14,639 nt of DNA from an uncultured Collinsella sp. (GCA_902493125.1 CABUOF010000051.1:1-14639); one strand, 5' to 3'; counted from the first letter of the stretch, positions 7,012 to 14,429 are shown. Notes: a model not told the origin generated them from the sequence alone. Translations and numbers: made by a program.

Positions 7012-8433
7012 CTACTCTATCAGGTCGTTGTGGCGCTCGATAGCATCCGCTACCGTACCGCCCTCATCCACAATAAGCGAACGGCGCTTGGGCGAGATGA
7101 TGCGCTGGGCGGGGTACACGCCGCGGTGTCCGGCAGTTAGGTAGCTGATAAAGGCCACGATGACAAAGAACCCGGCTGCCGTGCCGTGGAACAGGTCGAT
7201 GGCCATCATGCAGGTGGTGATGGGCACGTTGAGGCCGGCACAGAACACGCCGAGCATGCCGAGAGCCGCCAGAAAACTGGGGTCGATTCCGACGAGGCAA
7301 CCGATCCAGCCGCCGAGCGCCGCACCGATGCCAAACAGGGGCGTGACCTCGCCGCCTTGGAAGCCCGCACCCAGGGTAAGCGCTGTGACGACCAACTTGA
7401 TGGCTGCGTCTGCCAGGGTGGTGTTGCCGGCAAATCCGGCGTCGGAAAGCCACGTGGAAAGGCCGGCGTAGTCCCAGGCGTCGAGAAGGGCATAGGCGGC
7501 CAAAACCACGAGTGCGCCTATGAGTGCGCGAACGAGGTAATTGGTGATAAAGCGACCGTACAGGCTCTTGACGGTTCGAACTGACCAGGCAAAGAGGCGT
7601 GCCGTCAGACCGAAGATAATGGCGCTGATAACAACGATGACAACCGTCCGTGGTGTCATGTTGGGAACGCTGGCGATAACATTCGCCTCGTACTCGGTAC
7701 CCAGGGCGAGTGATGTAAAGTAGCCGGTAAACGAGGCGACCAGGCAGTAGATGCCCGCGGTGTAGTCGATCTTGCCGATAAAGCACATCTCCATGCCAAA
7801 GAAAGCTCCGGCAAGGGGCGAACCGAATACGGCGCCAAAGGCCGACGAGATGCCGGCGAGCATGAGGTCGTGGTGGTCATGCTTTTTGAGGTGGGCGAGG
7901 CTCGAGATGTTGCTGGCGATGGTGCCGCCAATCTGCACTGCAGCTCCCTCGCGACCGGCCGATCCGCCCGTTAGGTGCGTGAGCGTGGAGCAGACGAAGG
8001 TGAGGACGGCCATGCGCATATGGATGAGGCGTGTGCCCAGAGCGGAGTCGATGACCAGGTTGTTACCGCGTTTGGCGGCAAGACCGTGGTTTTTGTACAC
8101 CCATGCGGTGGCAACGCCCACAACGGGAAGCAGTGCGTAAATCCACGCATGGTGCTCGCGATAGTCGGTGGCGATATTCAACGAGGCCAAAAACGCCCAA
8201 GCGGCAACGCCCATGGCGAGCGATACGGTGACGACGAGCACGAGCAACTTGGCGCTCACGAGTAGGTTGCGGACGTTGCGGCGCGTGTCGGCAGCTAAGA
8301 GATGCTCGGAGCGAGTGAGCTGATGTCTGCCTGCCATGATGACGTCGTTCAGGGAGAAAAAGCCGCCGTCGTCGAGCGGCTGGGAATGATCCTGCGTTTC
8401 GTTTGCGCTTTCGGTTTTGTCGTTATGAGCCAT
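7012..8433 (-). CDS. CLC-family anion transporter, possibly fluoride-type
   Basis: The 473-residue polytopic protein has a hydrophilic cytosolic N-terminus of about 55 residues followed by CLC helices. The three anion-path motifs are GNNLVIDS (123-130, in place of GSGIP), GSAGREGAAVQIGG (157-170, gating glutamate Glu162) and GAGFQGGEVTPLFGIG (355-370, in place of GxFxP). These substitutions resemble the CLC-F branch, in which members exchange fluoride for protons, rather than the chloride branch. That assignment is from memory and needs an alignment. Start 8433 follows GAGGA on the minus strand at 4 nt spacing; an upstream in-frame ATG at 8460 lacks a site. No fluoride riboswitch is visible in the leader. 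No CBS domains are present. Confidence 0.87.
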   Translation of the reverse strand: MAHNDKTESANETQDHSQPLDDGGFFSLNDVIMAGRHQLTRSEHLLAADTRRNVRNLLVSAKLLVLVVTVSLAMGVAAWAFLASLNIATDYREHHAWIYALLPVVGVATAWVYKNHGLAAKRGNNLVIDSALGTRLIHMRMAVLTFVCSTLTHLTGGSAGREGAAVQIGGTIASNISSLAHLKKHDHHDLMLAGISSAFGAVFGSPLAGAFFGMEMCFIGKIDYTAGIYCLVASFTGYFTSLALGTEYEANVIASVPNMTPRTVVIVVISAIIFGLTARLFAWSVRTVKSLYGRFITNYLVRALIGALVVLAAYALLDAWDYAGLSTWLSDAGFAGNTTLADAAIKLVVTALTLGAGFQGGEVTPLFGIGAALGGWIGCLVGIDPSFLAALGMLGVFCAGLNVPITTCMMAIDLFHGTAAGFFVIVAFISYLTAGHRGVYPAQRIISPKRRSLIVDEGGTVADAIERHNDLIE

Positions 8434-8462
8434 ACGTTCCTCTTTTAGGTTGCAACGCAAGC

Positions 8463-8468
8463 ATTATA
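8463..8468 (-). promoter_or_regulatory. Consensus -10 box 30 nt before the CLC gene
   Basis: The minus strand reads TATAAT here, a perfect -10, but the expected -35 position shows no match to TTGACA. The leader would be only about 20-25 nt. Confidence 0.25.
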
Positions 8469-8578
8469 AAACGCGGTAAACGCGACGAGCCGGTGGGTTG
8501 GTTTCCATTCTGTTTCGCGGCCTGCAACCGACAGGTGTATTTGCGGGTACAGACCGAGTCGCGGCCGTGCATCGGGGG

Positions 8579-8586
8579 ATTATACT
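8579..8586. promoter_or_regulatory. Overlapping divergent -10 boxes between the CLC gene and moeA
   Basis: The 8 bp ATTATACT read TATACT on the plus strand (8581-8586, 5 of 6 consensus, toward moeA) and TATAAT on the minus strand (8579-8584, toward the CLC gene). Neither has a convincing -35. If both are used, polymerases would compete for the same site. Confidence 0.3.
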
Positions 8587-8643
8587 GAGAAAAGCATAAA
8601 GAATCGGCGCCCCTGTTGTGCGCCGTGGCATTAAGAGGTGCAT

Positions 8644-9906
8644 ATGGCAGAGAAACTCATTCCACTGGAGGACGCGCAGTCGATTGTCCTGTCGCACGTT
8701 GCTCCGACGGATCTCATCGAGATTCCCGTGTGGCAGGCCGCCGGTCTTCCCTTGGCCGAGGACGCGGTGGCCGATATCGACATCTCGCCGTTTGCCAACA
8801 GCGCTATGGACGGATATGCCGTGCGCTCGGCGGACTTGGCGCAGGCATCTGGCGAGGCGCCGGTGACGCTCGACGTTATCGGACACGAGGCCGCGGGCCA
8901 TGTGTTTGAGGGCGCAATCGGCGCGGGCGAGACGGTCCGCATTATGACAGGCGCGCCAGTACCCGAAGGTGCCGATGCCGTGGTGAAGTACGAGATCGTC
9001 GACGTACTCGATGGCGATGGCAACGAGGGCTCGCACGTTCGCTTCTCGGCGCCTGCCAAGGTAGGGGAGAACGTTCGCTCGGCTGCCGAGGAGGCCCATG
9101 CCGGCGATGTTGTGATGCACGCCGGCGAGGTCGTGGCTCCGGCCGGCGCCGGCTTGCTGGCAAGCGCCGGATACGCGAGCGTGAAGGTGCACGCTGCCCC
9201 GCGCGTGGGCATCATCTCGCTGGGCACGGAACTGGTCGCACCGAGTAGGGTACCGGCACGCGGTCAGATTCGCGATTCCAACTCCTCGGCGCTGATGGCC
9301 GAGGCGCTCGATGCAGGAGCCGAGCCCGTGTTCTACGGCATCGCTCCCGATGATGAACAGGCGATTGCCGAGCTCGTACATCGTGCCGTGCAGGAGTGCG
9401 ATTTTGTCATTACGAGCGGTGGCGCCTCGGCGGGCGATTACGACTATGTGACGGCGCTGGTCAAGCGCGAGGGCGAGGTTCTGTTCGATCGGATCTCGAT
9501 GCGTCCCGGCAAGGCCATTACGTTTGGCTTGCTCGGGGGTAAGCCTTACCTGGGGCTTTCAGGCAATCCGGCCGCGGCGTATGTGGGCTTTGAGATGCTC
9601 GCCCGCCCGGCGATTCGTAAGATGCGCGGCTTTGCCGAGGGCGCGCGTCCCGTGCAGCAGGCGACGCTCACGCACGGTGTGAAAAAGCGCCAGGACCGAC
9701 GCTTCTTCGATCGCGCCACGGTTTTGCGCGACCCCGAGACCGGTGAGCTGTTGGTGACCGAGGCCAAGACGCAGAATTCGGCGCTGCTCGGCACGATGCA
9801 GCGGGCCAACTGCCTGCTGCGTATTGACGAAGGACCGTGCGAGCTCAAGGCGGGAGATGTCGTGGACGTCGTGCGTGTCGACCTGCCTGAGGGAACGGTG
9901 CTATAG
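8644..9906 (+). CDS. moeA: Molybdopterin molybdenumtransferase MoeA
   Basis: The 420-residue enzyme inserts molybdate into adenylylated molybdopterin to give the molybdenum cofactor. Length and order of domains are standard: SAMDGYAVR (53-61), MTGAPVPEGADAVVKYE (101-117), the GENVRSAAEEA segment (141-151), DSNSSALMAEAL (211-222), the MPT-binding loop ITSGGASAGDYDYV (256-269), RISMRPGKAITFG (283-295) and LSGNPAAAYVGFEML (305-319). A C-terminal beta barrel closes the protein. ATG 8644 is preferred over in-frame GTG 8638 because AGAGG (8634-8638) is then 5 nt upstream. mogA begins 10 nt after the stop, so the two form an operon of consecutive pathway steps. Confidence 0.95.
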   Translation: MAEKLIPLEDAQSIVLSHVAPTDLIEIPVWQAAGLPLAEDAVADIDISPFANSAMDGYAVRSADLAQASGEAPVTLDVIGHEAAGHVFEGAIGAGETVRIMTGAPVPEGADAVVKYEIVDVLDGDGNEGSHVRFSAPAKVGENVRSAAEEAHAGDVVMHAGEVVAPAGAGLLASAGYASVKVHAAPRVGIISLGTELVAPSRVPARGQIRDSNSSALMAEALDAGAEPVFYGIAPDDEQAIAELVHRAVQECDFVITSGGASAGDYDYVTALVKREGEVLFDRISMRPGKAITFGLLGGKPYLGLSGNPAAAYVGFEMLARPAIRKMRGFAEGARPVQQATLTHGVKKRQDRRFFDRATVLRDPETGELLVTEAKTQNSALLGTMQRANCLLRIDEGPCELKAGDVVDVVRVDLPEGTVL

Positions 9907-9916
9907 GAGGATCGCT

Positions 9917-10396
9917 ATGGAGTTGAAGATTTCGATTGTGACGTGCTCGGACACACGCGATCTTGCTCAGGACGAGGCTGGAGCCGCGCTCGAGGAGCTT
10001 ATCGAGGCGCAGGACTGGACGGTCTCCTCACATGTGGTCGTGCGCGACGACGTCAGCGAGATCGGTGATGCCATTATGGAAGCCGCCGATGAGTGCCACG
10101 CCAATGTCGTGCTCACCTGCGGCGGCACGGGGCTTTCGATGCGCGATGTGACGCCCGAGGCGACGCGTGCCGTCTGCGACCGCGATGTGCCGGGTATTGC
10201 AGAGGCGATTCGCGCGTACTCGATGACCAAGACGCGCCGCGCCATGCTCTCGCGCGCTATTTGCATGCAACGAGGTCATACACTTGTCGTAAACTTTCCC
10301 GGTTCTACGAAGGCCGCCCGCGAAAGCTGGGAGGCCATAGCAGACCAGCTGGAGCATGCGGCTCAGATGACAGCGGGCGGCGGACATACCAACTAA
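9917..10396 (+). CDS. mogA: Molybdopterin adenylyltransferase (MogA/MoaB family)
   Basis: The 159-residue enzyme adenylylates molybdopterin with ATP, producing the substrate MoeA uses for metal insertion. The MPT-binding fold shows SDTR...DEAG (11-22), TCGGTGLSMRDVTPEAT (67-83) and VVNFPGSTKAARESWEAI (124-141). An excellent AGGAGG (9905-9910) stands 6 nt before ATG 9917 and overlaps the moeA stop. The frame is open further upstream inside moeA, but without a ribosome site. The mogA name rather than moaB is chosen because of linkage to moeA; sequence alone separates the two poorly. A terminator follows. Confidence 0.92.
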   Translation: MELKISIVTCSDTRDLAQDEAGAALEELIEAQDWTVSSHVVVRDDVSEIGDAIMEAADECHANVVLTCGGTGLSMRDVTPEATRAVCDRDVPGIAEAIRAYSMTKTRRAMLSRAICMQRGHTLVVNFPGSTKAARESWEAIADQLEHAAQMTAGGGHTN

Positions 10397-10409
10397 GCGG
10401 TTTACCTGC

Positions 10410-10446
10410 GGCGGGGCGACCTTATCGGTCGCTCCGCCTTTGTTTT
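10410..10446 (+). terminator. Terminator of the moeA-mogA operon
   Basis: GGCGGGGCGACC (10410-10421) pairs with GGTCGCTCCGCC (10427-10438) with one G-T wobble, then TTTGTTTT (10439-10446). Confidence 0.85.
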
Positions 10447-10486
10447 CCGCCGAAGCGACGCCGAGGGGTACGGTACCTCGAATCTA

Positions 10487-10504
10487 TATTCTCTAGCGAG
10501 AATA
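10487..10504. promoter_or_regulatory. Palindrome 1 upstream of modA (candidate operator)
   Basis: TATTCTC (10487-10493), TAGC spacer, GAGAATA (10498-10504): a perfect 7-4-7 inverted repeat. Its centre is 49 bp upstream of that of a second 7-4-7 palindrome, and the half sites share T-A-x-T-C-T. It does not resemble the Escherichia coli ModE site. Confidence 0.45.
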
Positions 10505-10533
10505 ATTTCTCACTACCATTATTCGCACGGAAG

Positions 10534-10553
10534 TATAATCTGATTGCAGATTA
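10534..10553. promoter_or_regulatory. modA -10 box overlapping palindrome 2
   Basis: TATAAT at 10534-10539 is a perfect -10 box, about 60 nt before the modA start. It overlaps the perfect inverted repeat TAATCTG (10536-10542), ATTG, CAGATTA (10547-10553). A protein bound there would block the promoter. No clear -35 is seen, which would fit an activated or weak promoter. Confidence 0.45.
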
Positions 10554-10599
10554 AAGCCTGCGGCGGGGTGCCCGGGCATAGCGTTCGAAAGGGTTGAAT

Positions 10600-11475
10600 A
10601 TGTTCGATATGGTTTCACGCCGCGGTTTTGTCTCGCTTTCTGCTGCCGCTGCCGCCGGCCTTGGCCTTGCCGGCTGCTCGGGCAACAAGACGTCCGAGCC
10701 CGCTGGTTCCGATGCCGGCTCCGTCAAGTCTTCCTCTAAGAAGAAGGCTGTCGAGCTGCAGGTCTTTGCCGCTAACTCGCTCGAGAAAGCTCTGCCCGAG
10801 GTTCAGGAGCTCTACACCGAGCAGACCGGCACCACGTTTGCCGACACGCAGTTTAAGGCGTCTGGCGACCTTGTCGAGCAGATGCGCGCCGGTGCCGCCG
10901 TCGACGTGCTCATCACGGCCTCCAAGGGCACCATGGACGACGCCGAAGCCGCCGAGCTCGTCGATGCCGACACGCGTGAGGACATGTTCGTCAACGACCT
11001 CGTGATCATTCGCGCCGAGGGCTCCGATACTAAGGTCGAGGCCATCGCCGACGTCGCGAATCTGGACGGCAAGATCGCCATTGGCGACGCTAAGACTGTT
11101 CCCGCCGGCAAATATGCCAACCAGGCCCTGGCCTCCGTGGGCCTCTACACCGGCACCGAGGGTGACGACGGCGAGTATGCGCCCGAACTCGCCGACAAGG
11201 TGGCCCTGGCCGATAAGGTCGGCACCGCTGCCGCCTACGTCTCTACGGGCGACTGCGTGGCCGGTTTTGTCTACAGCTCCGATATCTTCCGCTACGACGG
11301 CATCGAGGAGGCCTTCGTGTGTCCCGAGGATTCGCACAAGCCCATCGTGTATCCGGGTGCCGTTGCCGAGAGCTCCGAGCACGCCGACGAGGCCAAGGCG
11401 TTCATCGACTTCTGCCTGACCAACAAGAAAGCCCAGAAGATTTGGGCCAAGTACGGCTTTGAGCTTTCCGCGTAG
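10600..11475 (+). CDS. modA: Molybdate-binding lipoprotein ModA (Tat-type signal)
   Basis: The 291-residue solute-binding protein of a molybdate ABC transporter is secreted and lipid-anchored. The N-terminus has a twin-arginine motif SRRGFVS (residues 6-12), an alanine-rich core and a lipobox LAGC with Cys26, then a Ser/Lys-rich linker. The mature part shows ModA features: LQVFAANSLEKALPEV (53-68), KASGDLVEQMRAGAAVDVLITAS (86-108) and TVPAGKYANQAL, the hinge and oxyanion region. ATG 10600 has GAAAGGG (10587-10593) 6 nt upstream; the TTG at 10594 overlaps that spacing. The promoter region contains two candidate operators. modB starts 68 nt after the stop. Tungstate is an alternative ligand. 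Confidence 0.92.
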   Translation: MFDMVSRRGFVSLSAAAAAGLGLAGCSGNKTSEPAGSDAGSVKSSSKKKAVELQVFAANSLEKALPEVQELYTEQTGTTFADTQFKASGDLVEQMRAGAAVDVLITASKGTMDDAEAAELVDADTREDMFVNDLVIIRAEGSDTKVEAIADVANLDGKIAIGDAKTVPAGKYANQALASVGLYTGTEGDDGEYAPELADKVALADKVGTAAAYVSTGDCVAGFVYSSDIFRYDGIEEAFVCPEDSHKPIVYPGAVAESSEHADEAKAFIDFCLTNKKAQKIWAKYGFELSA

Positions 11476-11543
11476 AGCGGCTTGGCGCGATAATTCCATC
11501 GTTTTATGTTTCACTCCGTCCTTGTATTCGCTTGGAGCTTTTC

Positions 11544-12986
11544 GTGCTTAATAGAGTCCGCATGCTTGTCGCCTGTGCTTTGACCTTCGCGCTTTGCTGG
11601 GTGCCAGGATTTGCGTTTGCTGGGGACACTGAGGACGGGGCCCAGGTTGCTGCGACCGCTCATGGGCTTTCCTATGGGATCGAGGGTTTTGAGCGGTTGG
11701 CCAGGGGGACCGCTCGTGCCATGGAGGGCCAGCCTGAGGGCTACCGGTTTCCCGTTGACGAGGACGTGGACCTTGTAGTGGCGCCTGCTGCCGATCGCGT
11801 TGTGGTGTGGATATCGCCCAAGGCGGTCGAGAAGTATGGATTGGATCCGCAGGACAACGAGTGCGTATCGGGTCTCAAGGCCCTCGTCTGTGAGCTCGAC
11901 AGCGCAAACTGCATGGGAGGTGCGCAGCTAAGGGACGTGGATCTTCCTTGGTATGTGACGGCGGAAACAACGTTTGATGCCGGCGGGTATACCTATGGCT
12001 TTGACGAGCGCGGTGCGGATGGGGACCGTTATGTGGTGATTGCATCAGCCTCGGGTGATGCCAAGGGCGGCGCGCGTTGGCTTGATAGCGCTCACATGGT
12101 AGAAGCATCGTCTGTCGTGTTGCGGGATGAGCAGGGGCCCTTGACCTCTCTGGCCTCCTTTTTGGGCGACATCGACTATCGTCCGTTTTGGGTGTCCATT
12201 AAAACGAGCGGTCTTGCCCTGGTGATCGCGTTTGCGCTGGGTCTGTTTGCCGCATGGAAGACCATGGGTACGACGAGCCGCATCAAGGGCCTGCTTGACT
12301 CGGTCTTTACCATTCCCATGGTGTTGCCGCCCACGGTGTGCGGCTTTTTGCTGCTTATGCTGTTTGGACGTTCGACCGGGGTCGGCCAGTGGCTTATCGC
12401 GCACGGCGTCTCGATTGTCTTTACGTGGCCGGCGGCGGTGATTTCTGCCGTGGTGGTGTCGTTTCCCCTGGTCTACCGCACGGCGCTCGGTGCTTTTGAG
12501 AGCCTCGACACGCAAATGCTCGACGCCGCGCGAACCCTGGGATGGTCCGAGCGTCGCATCTTTACCAAGCTTATGATGCCGCTTGGGTGGCCTTCTATTG
12601 CTGCTGGTACGGTCCTCGCCTTTGCCCGCGCCATGGGAGAGTTTGGCTGCACCCTATTCTTTGCGGGCAACTACGCCGGCATTACGCAGACCATTCCCAT
12701 CGCCATCTACTTTGAGTGGATGGGCGGCAACACGTCGGTAGCCCTCTTTTGGGTCGTCGTCGTGATCGTGTTCAGTTTCCTAGTCATCCTGTTCATCAAC
12801 ATGTACACCGCTCATTCGCAGAAGTATCGCGAGCGGGGCCTTTCCCATGCGGAGTACAAACAAGCCAAAGATCTCGCCGGACAGGGCGATTCGCTCGACC
12901 CGGTGGGTGGTGATGCCTTGCGTATCGATCGCGAGGCGCTGGCCGAGCTCATGCGCGATGATGCCGCTTTGCAGGGAGGTCGATAG
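11544..12986 (+). CDS. modB: Molybdate ABC permease ModB with extra N-terminal exported domain
   Basis: The 480-residue protein is about twice the usual ModB length. Residues 1-26 look like a signal peptide ending in AFA; 27-205 form a soluble domain I do not recognise, with Cys107, Cys116 and Cys123; 210-425 are a normal permease of five hydrophobic helices. The EAA loop DAARTLGWSERRIFTKLMMP (327-346) and the ModB mark RAMGEFGCTLFF follow, then a charged cytoplasmic tail (about 425-480). The 5-helix topology places the EAA loop inside and the extra domain outside. GTG 11544 is chosen because GGAG (11534-11537) is 6 nt upstream. modC begins 3 nt after the stop. Confidence 0.87.
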   Translation: MLNRVRMLVACALTFALCWVPGFAFAGDTEDGAQVAATAHGLSYGIEGFERLARGTARAMEGQPEGYRFPVDEDVDLVVAPAADRVVVWISPKAVEKYGLDPQDNECVSGLKALVCELDSANCMGGAQLRDVDLPWYVTAETTFDAGGYTYGFDERGADGDRYVVIASASGDAKGGARWLDSAHMVEASSVVLRDEQGPLTSLASFLGDIDYRPFWVSIKTSGLALVIAFALGLFAAWKTMGTTSRIKGLLDSVFTIPMVLPPTVCGFLLLMLFGRSTGVGQWLIAHGVSIVFTWPAAVISAVVVSFPLVYRTALGAFESLDTQMLDAARTLGWSERRIFTKLMMPLGWPSIAAGTVLAFARAMGEFGCTLFFAGNYAGITQTIPIAIYFEWMGGNTSVALFWVVVVIVFSFLVILFINMYTAHSQKYRERGLSHAEYKQAKDLAGQGDSLDPVGGDALRIDREALAELMRDDAALQGGR

Positions 12987-12989
12987 GCC

Positions 12990-14060
12990 ATGTCACTTGT
13001 TCTGGATATCAAGAAACGTTATCCCGGGTTTGTGCTCGACATGCAGCTTGAGGCTGGCGAGGAGCGCGTGGCGCTGTTGGGTGCCTCGGGTTGCGGCAAG
13101 AGCTGCACCTTGCGCTGCATTGCCGGCGTGGAGACGCCCGACGAGGGCAAGATCGTCGTCAACGGCGTGACCTTCTTTGACTCGGCGGCAGGCATCAACC
13201 TGTCGCCCCAGGAGCGAAAATGCGCCCTGCTGTTCCAAAACTATCAGCTGTTCCCTAACATGACGGTGGCAGACAACGTGTGTGCCGGCGTAAAGGACGC
13301 GGGCGACGCCACGGCGCGCAAAAGGCTGGCCGAGCGCTACCTGGGTATCTTTGGACTGGCCGACTTTGCCGACCGCTATCCCGCGCGACTCTCGGGCGGT
13401 CAGCAACAACGTGTGGCGCTTGCCCGCATGGTGGCGGCGCATCCGGGCATTTTTATATTCGACGAGCCCATGAGCGCACTCGATTCCTATCTTAAGAGCG
13501 CCCTCGAACAGAACATGCTCGACCTGTTCGATGTATGCAACCGCACCGTGCTCTACGTGAGCCACGATATTGACGAGGCGTGCCGCCTGTGCGAGCGCAT
13601 CTGTGTGATGCACAACGGGCATGTTGAGGAGATCGGCTCCATCGAGGACGTGGTCCGCCGTCCGCAGACGCTGGCGGCGCTGCGCCTGACGGGCTGCAAG
13701 AACACAAGCCGGGCGCGCAAGATCGGGTCTCAGGAAGTTGAAGCCCTGGACTGGGGCATGACCTTTAACGTGGGCCATGAGGTTCCCGATAACGTGACGT
13801 ACCTCGGTATTCGTGCGAGCTACTTCCATGTTGACAATCGCGCGGAGCGCGGTCGCAACAGCTACGATTTGCACGTGGCCCGTGTGAGCGATTCGCGCTT
13901 TGAGCGGCTGGTGCTGCTGGACGTGCCGCGTGCTGATGCGCCCACGCGTCTGCAGTGGAAGGTGAATAAGGTGAGTGTACCCGTGGAAGAGCTGCCGCAG
14001 GCGGGTGAGACTCTGCGCATGCATTTTGATGCAAGCAGGATTCATCTCGTTTGCCGATAA
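12990..14060 (+). CDS. modC: Molybdate ABC transporter ATP-binding protein ModC
   Basis: The 356-residue ATPase powers molybdate import with ModB. It has Walker A GASGCGKS (31-38), the Q-loop LFQNYQLFPNMTV (81-93), the signature LSGGQQQRVALARM (134-147), Walker B IFIFDEPMSALD (154-165) and the switch histidine His192 in YVSHDIDEA. The C-terminal part (about 235-356) is the size expected for a MOP/TOBE-type oxyanion regulatory domain, but its sequence is only weakly familiar. GGGAGG (12974-12979) lies in the modB 3' end, 10 nt before ATG 12990, so translation is probably coupled. A perfect terminator follows. Confidence 0.92.
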   Translation: MSLVLDIKKRYPGFVLDMQLEAGEERVALLGASGCGKSCTLRCIAGVETPDEGKIVVNGVTFFDSAAGINLSPQERKCALLFQNYQLFPNMTVADNVCAGVKDAGDATARKRLAERYLGIFGLADFADRYPARLSGGQQQRVALARMVAAHPGIFIFDEPMSALDSYLKSALEQNMLDLFDVCNRTVLYVSHDIDEACRLCERICVMHNGHVEEIGSIEDVVRRPQTLAALRLTGCKNTSRARKIGSQEVEALDWGMTFNVGHEVPDNVTYLGIRASYFHVDNRAERGRNSYDLHVARVSDSRFERLVLLDVPRADAPTRLQWKVNKVSVPVEELPQAGETLRMHFDASRIHLVCR

Positions 14061-14072
14061 TGCGGGTGCGAT

Positions 14073-14107
14073 GCGGTCGAGGAGGTAGTCCTCGACCGCT
14101 TTGTTTT
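14073..14107 (+). terminator. Terminator of modABC
   Basis: GCGGTCGAGGA (14073-14083) and TCCTCGACCGC (14089-14099) make a perfect 11-bp stem with a 5-nt loop, followed by TTTGTTTT (14100-14107). Confidence 0.9.
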
Positions 14108-14143
14108 CACTTCGCCGTTCGCCGATTTCTACATGACTAAACC

Positions 14144-14170
14144 TTATCAGTCTGATAATTAATTATCAGA
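14144..14170. promoter_or_regulatory. Nested AT-rich palindrome (candidate operator)
   Basis: TCTGATAATTAATTATCAGA (14151-14170) is a perfect 20-bp palindrome. TTATCAG (14144-14150) is also the exact complement of CTGATAA (14152-14158) across one base. The element therefore holds three alternating copies of one 7-mer. It lies in the gap after the modC terminator, strikingly AT-rich compared with its surroundings, and could bind two overlapping repressor dimers. Confidence 0.55.
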
Positions 14171-14189
14171 CAGCGAGATGCTCACATCC

Positions 14190-14239
14190 CAACGTTGTCG
14201 TACGCGTGTCGACGGTGTTCGTCTTGACGACAACCGTTG
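14190..14239. promoter_or_regulatory. Inverted repeat with promoter-like sequence inside
   Basis: CAACGTTGTCGT (14190-14201) matches the reverse complement of ACGACAACCGTTG (14227-14239) apart from one extra base. The right arm overlaps TTGACG (14224-14229), a good -35, and is followed by TATAGT (14241-14246), a fair -10. The two are only 11 nt apart, too close to be one standard promoter. Confidence 0.4.
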
Positions 14240-14276
14240 ATATAGTTACCTTCGACGAGAAAAGGAGGGCGCGCCG

Positions 14277-14345
14277 ATGCTGCAGAAGACATATTCGCGT
14301 CGCGTTGCCGCGCGCGCCCGGTATATGGCTCGGAGCCGCATATGA
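14277..14345 (+). CDS. Possible 22-residue Arg-rich leader peptide
   Basis: A short frame starts at ATG 14277 with a strong AAGGAGG (14262-14268) 8 nt upstream and stops at TGA 14343-14345. It would encode a basic peptide with Arg at residues 8, 9, 13, 15, 19 and 21. Codons 19-21 form the 5' arm of a hairpin (14331-14366), so a translating or stalled ribosome would affect its folding. The position, between a promoter-like region and the next gene, fits a regulatory leader peptide. It could also be a chance frame; no homology is known to me. No function is assigned. Confidence 0.35.
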   Translation: MLQKTYSRRVAARARYMARSRI

Positions 14346-14366
14346 GCAGGTATGTTCACGGCTCCG
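14331..14366 (+). promoter_or_regulatory. Leader hairpin overlapping the end of the small ORF
   Basis: CGGAGCCG (14331-14338) and CGGCTCCG (14359-14366) are perfect 8-bp arms; CATA (14339-14342) and TATG (14351-14354) extend the helix, leaving TTCA unpaired on one side. No T-tract follows, so it is not an intrinsic terminator. Confidence 0.5.
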
Positions 14367-14429
14367 GGAGAGACGACGCACAACTAAATAATCGACCGCA
14401 AAGCGGGTTCCCCAAAATTCCGGGTTTGA

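Noticed and set aside
8434..8637. Fluoride riboswitch upstream of the CLC gene
   Set aside because: The minus strand lacks the GATGG and CTGATGGCTCCT-type core.
10615..14045. Long minus-strand frames antisense to modA and modC
   Set aside because: Same GC-driven effect; the plus-strand frames carry complete ModA and ModC motifs and ribosome sites.
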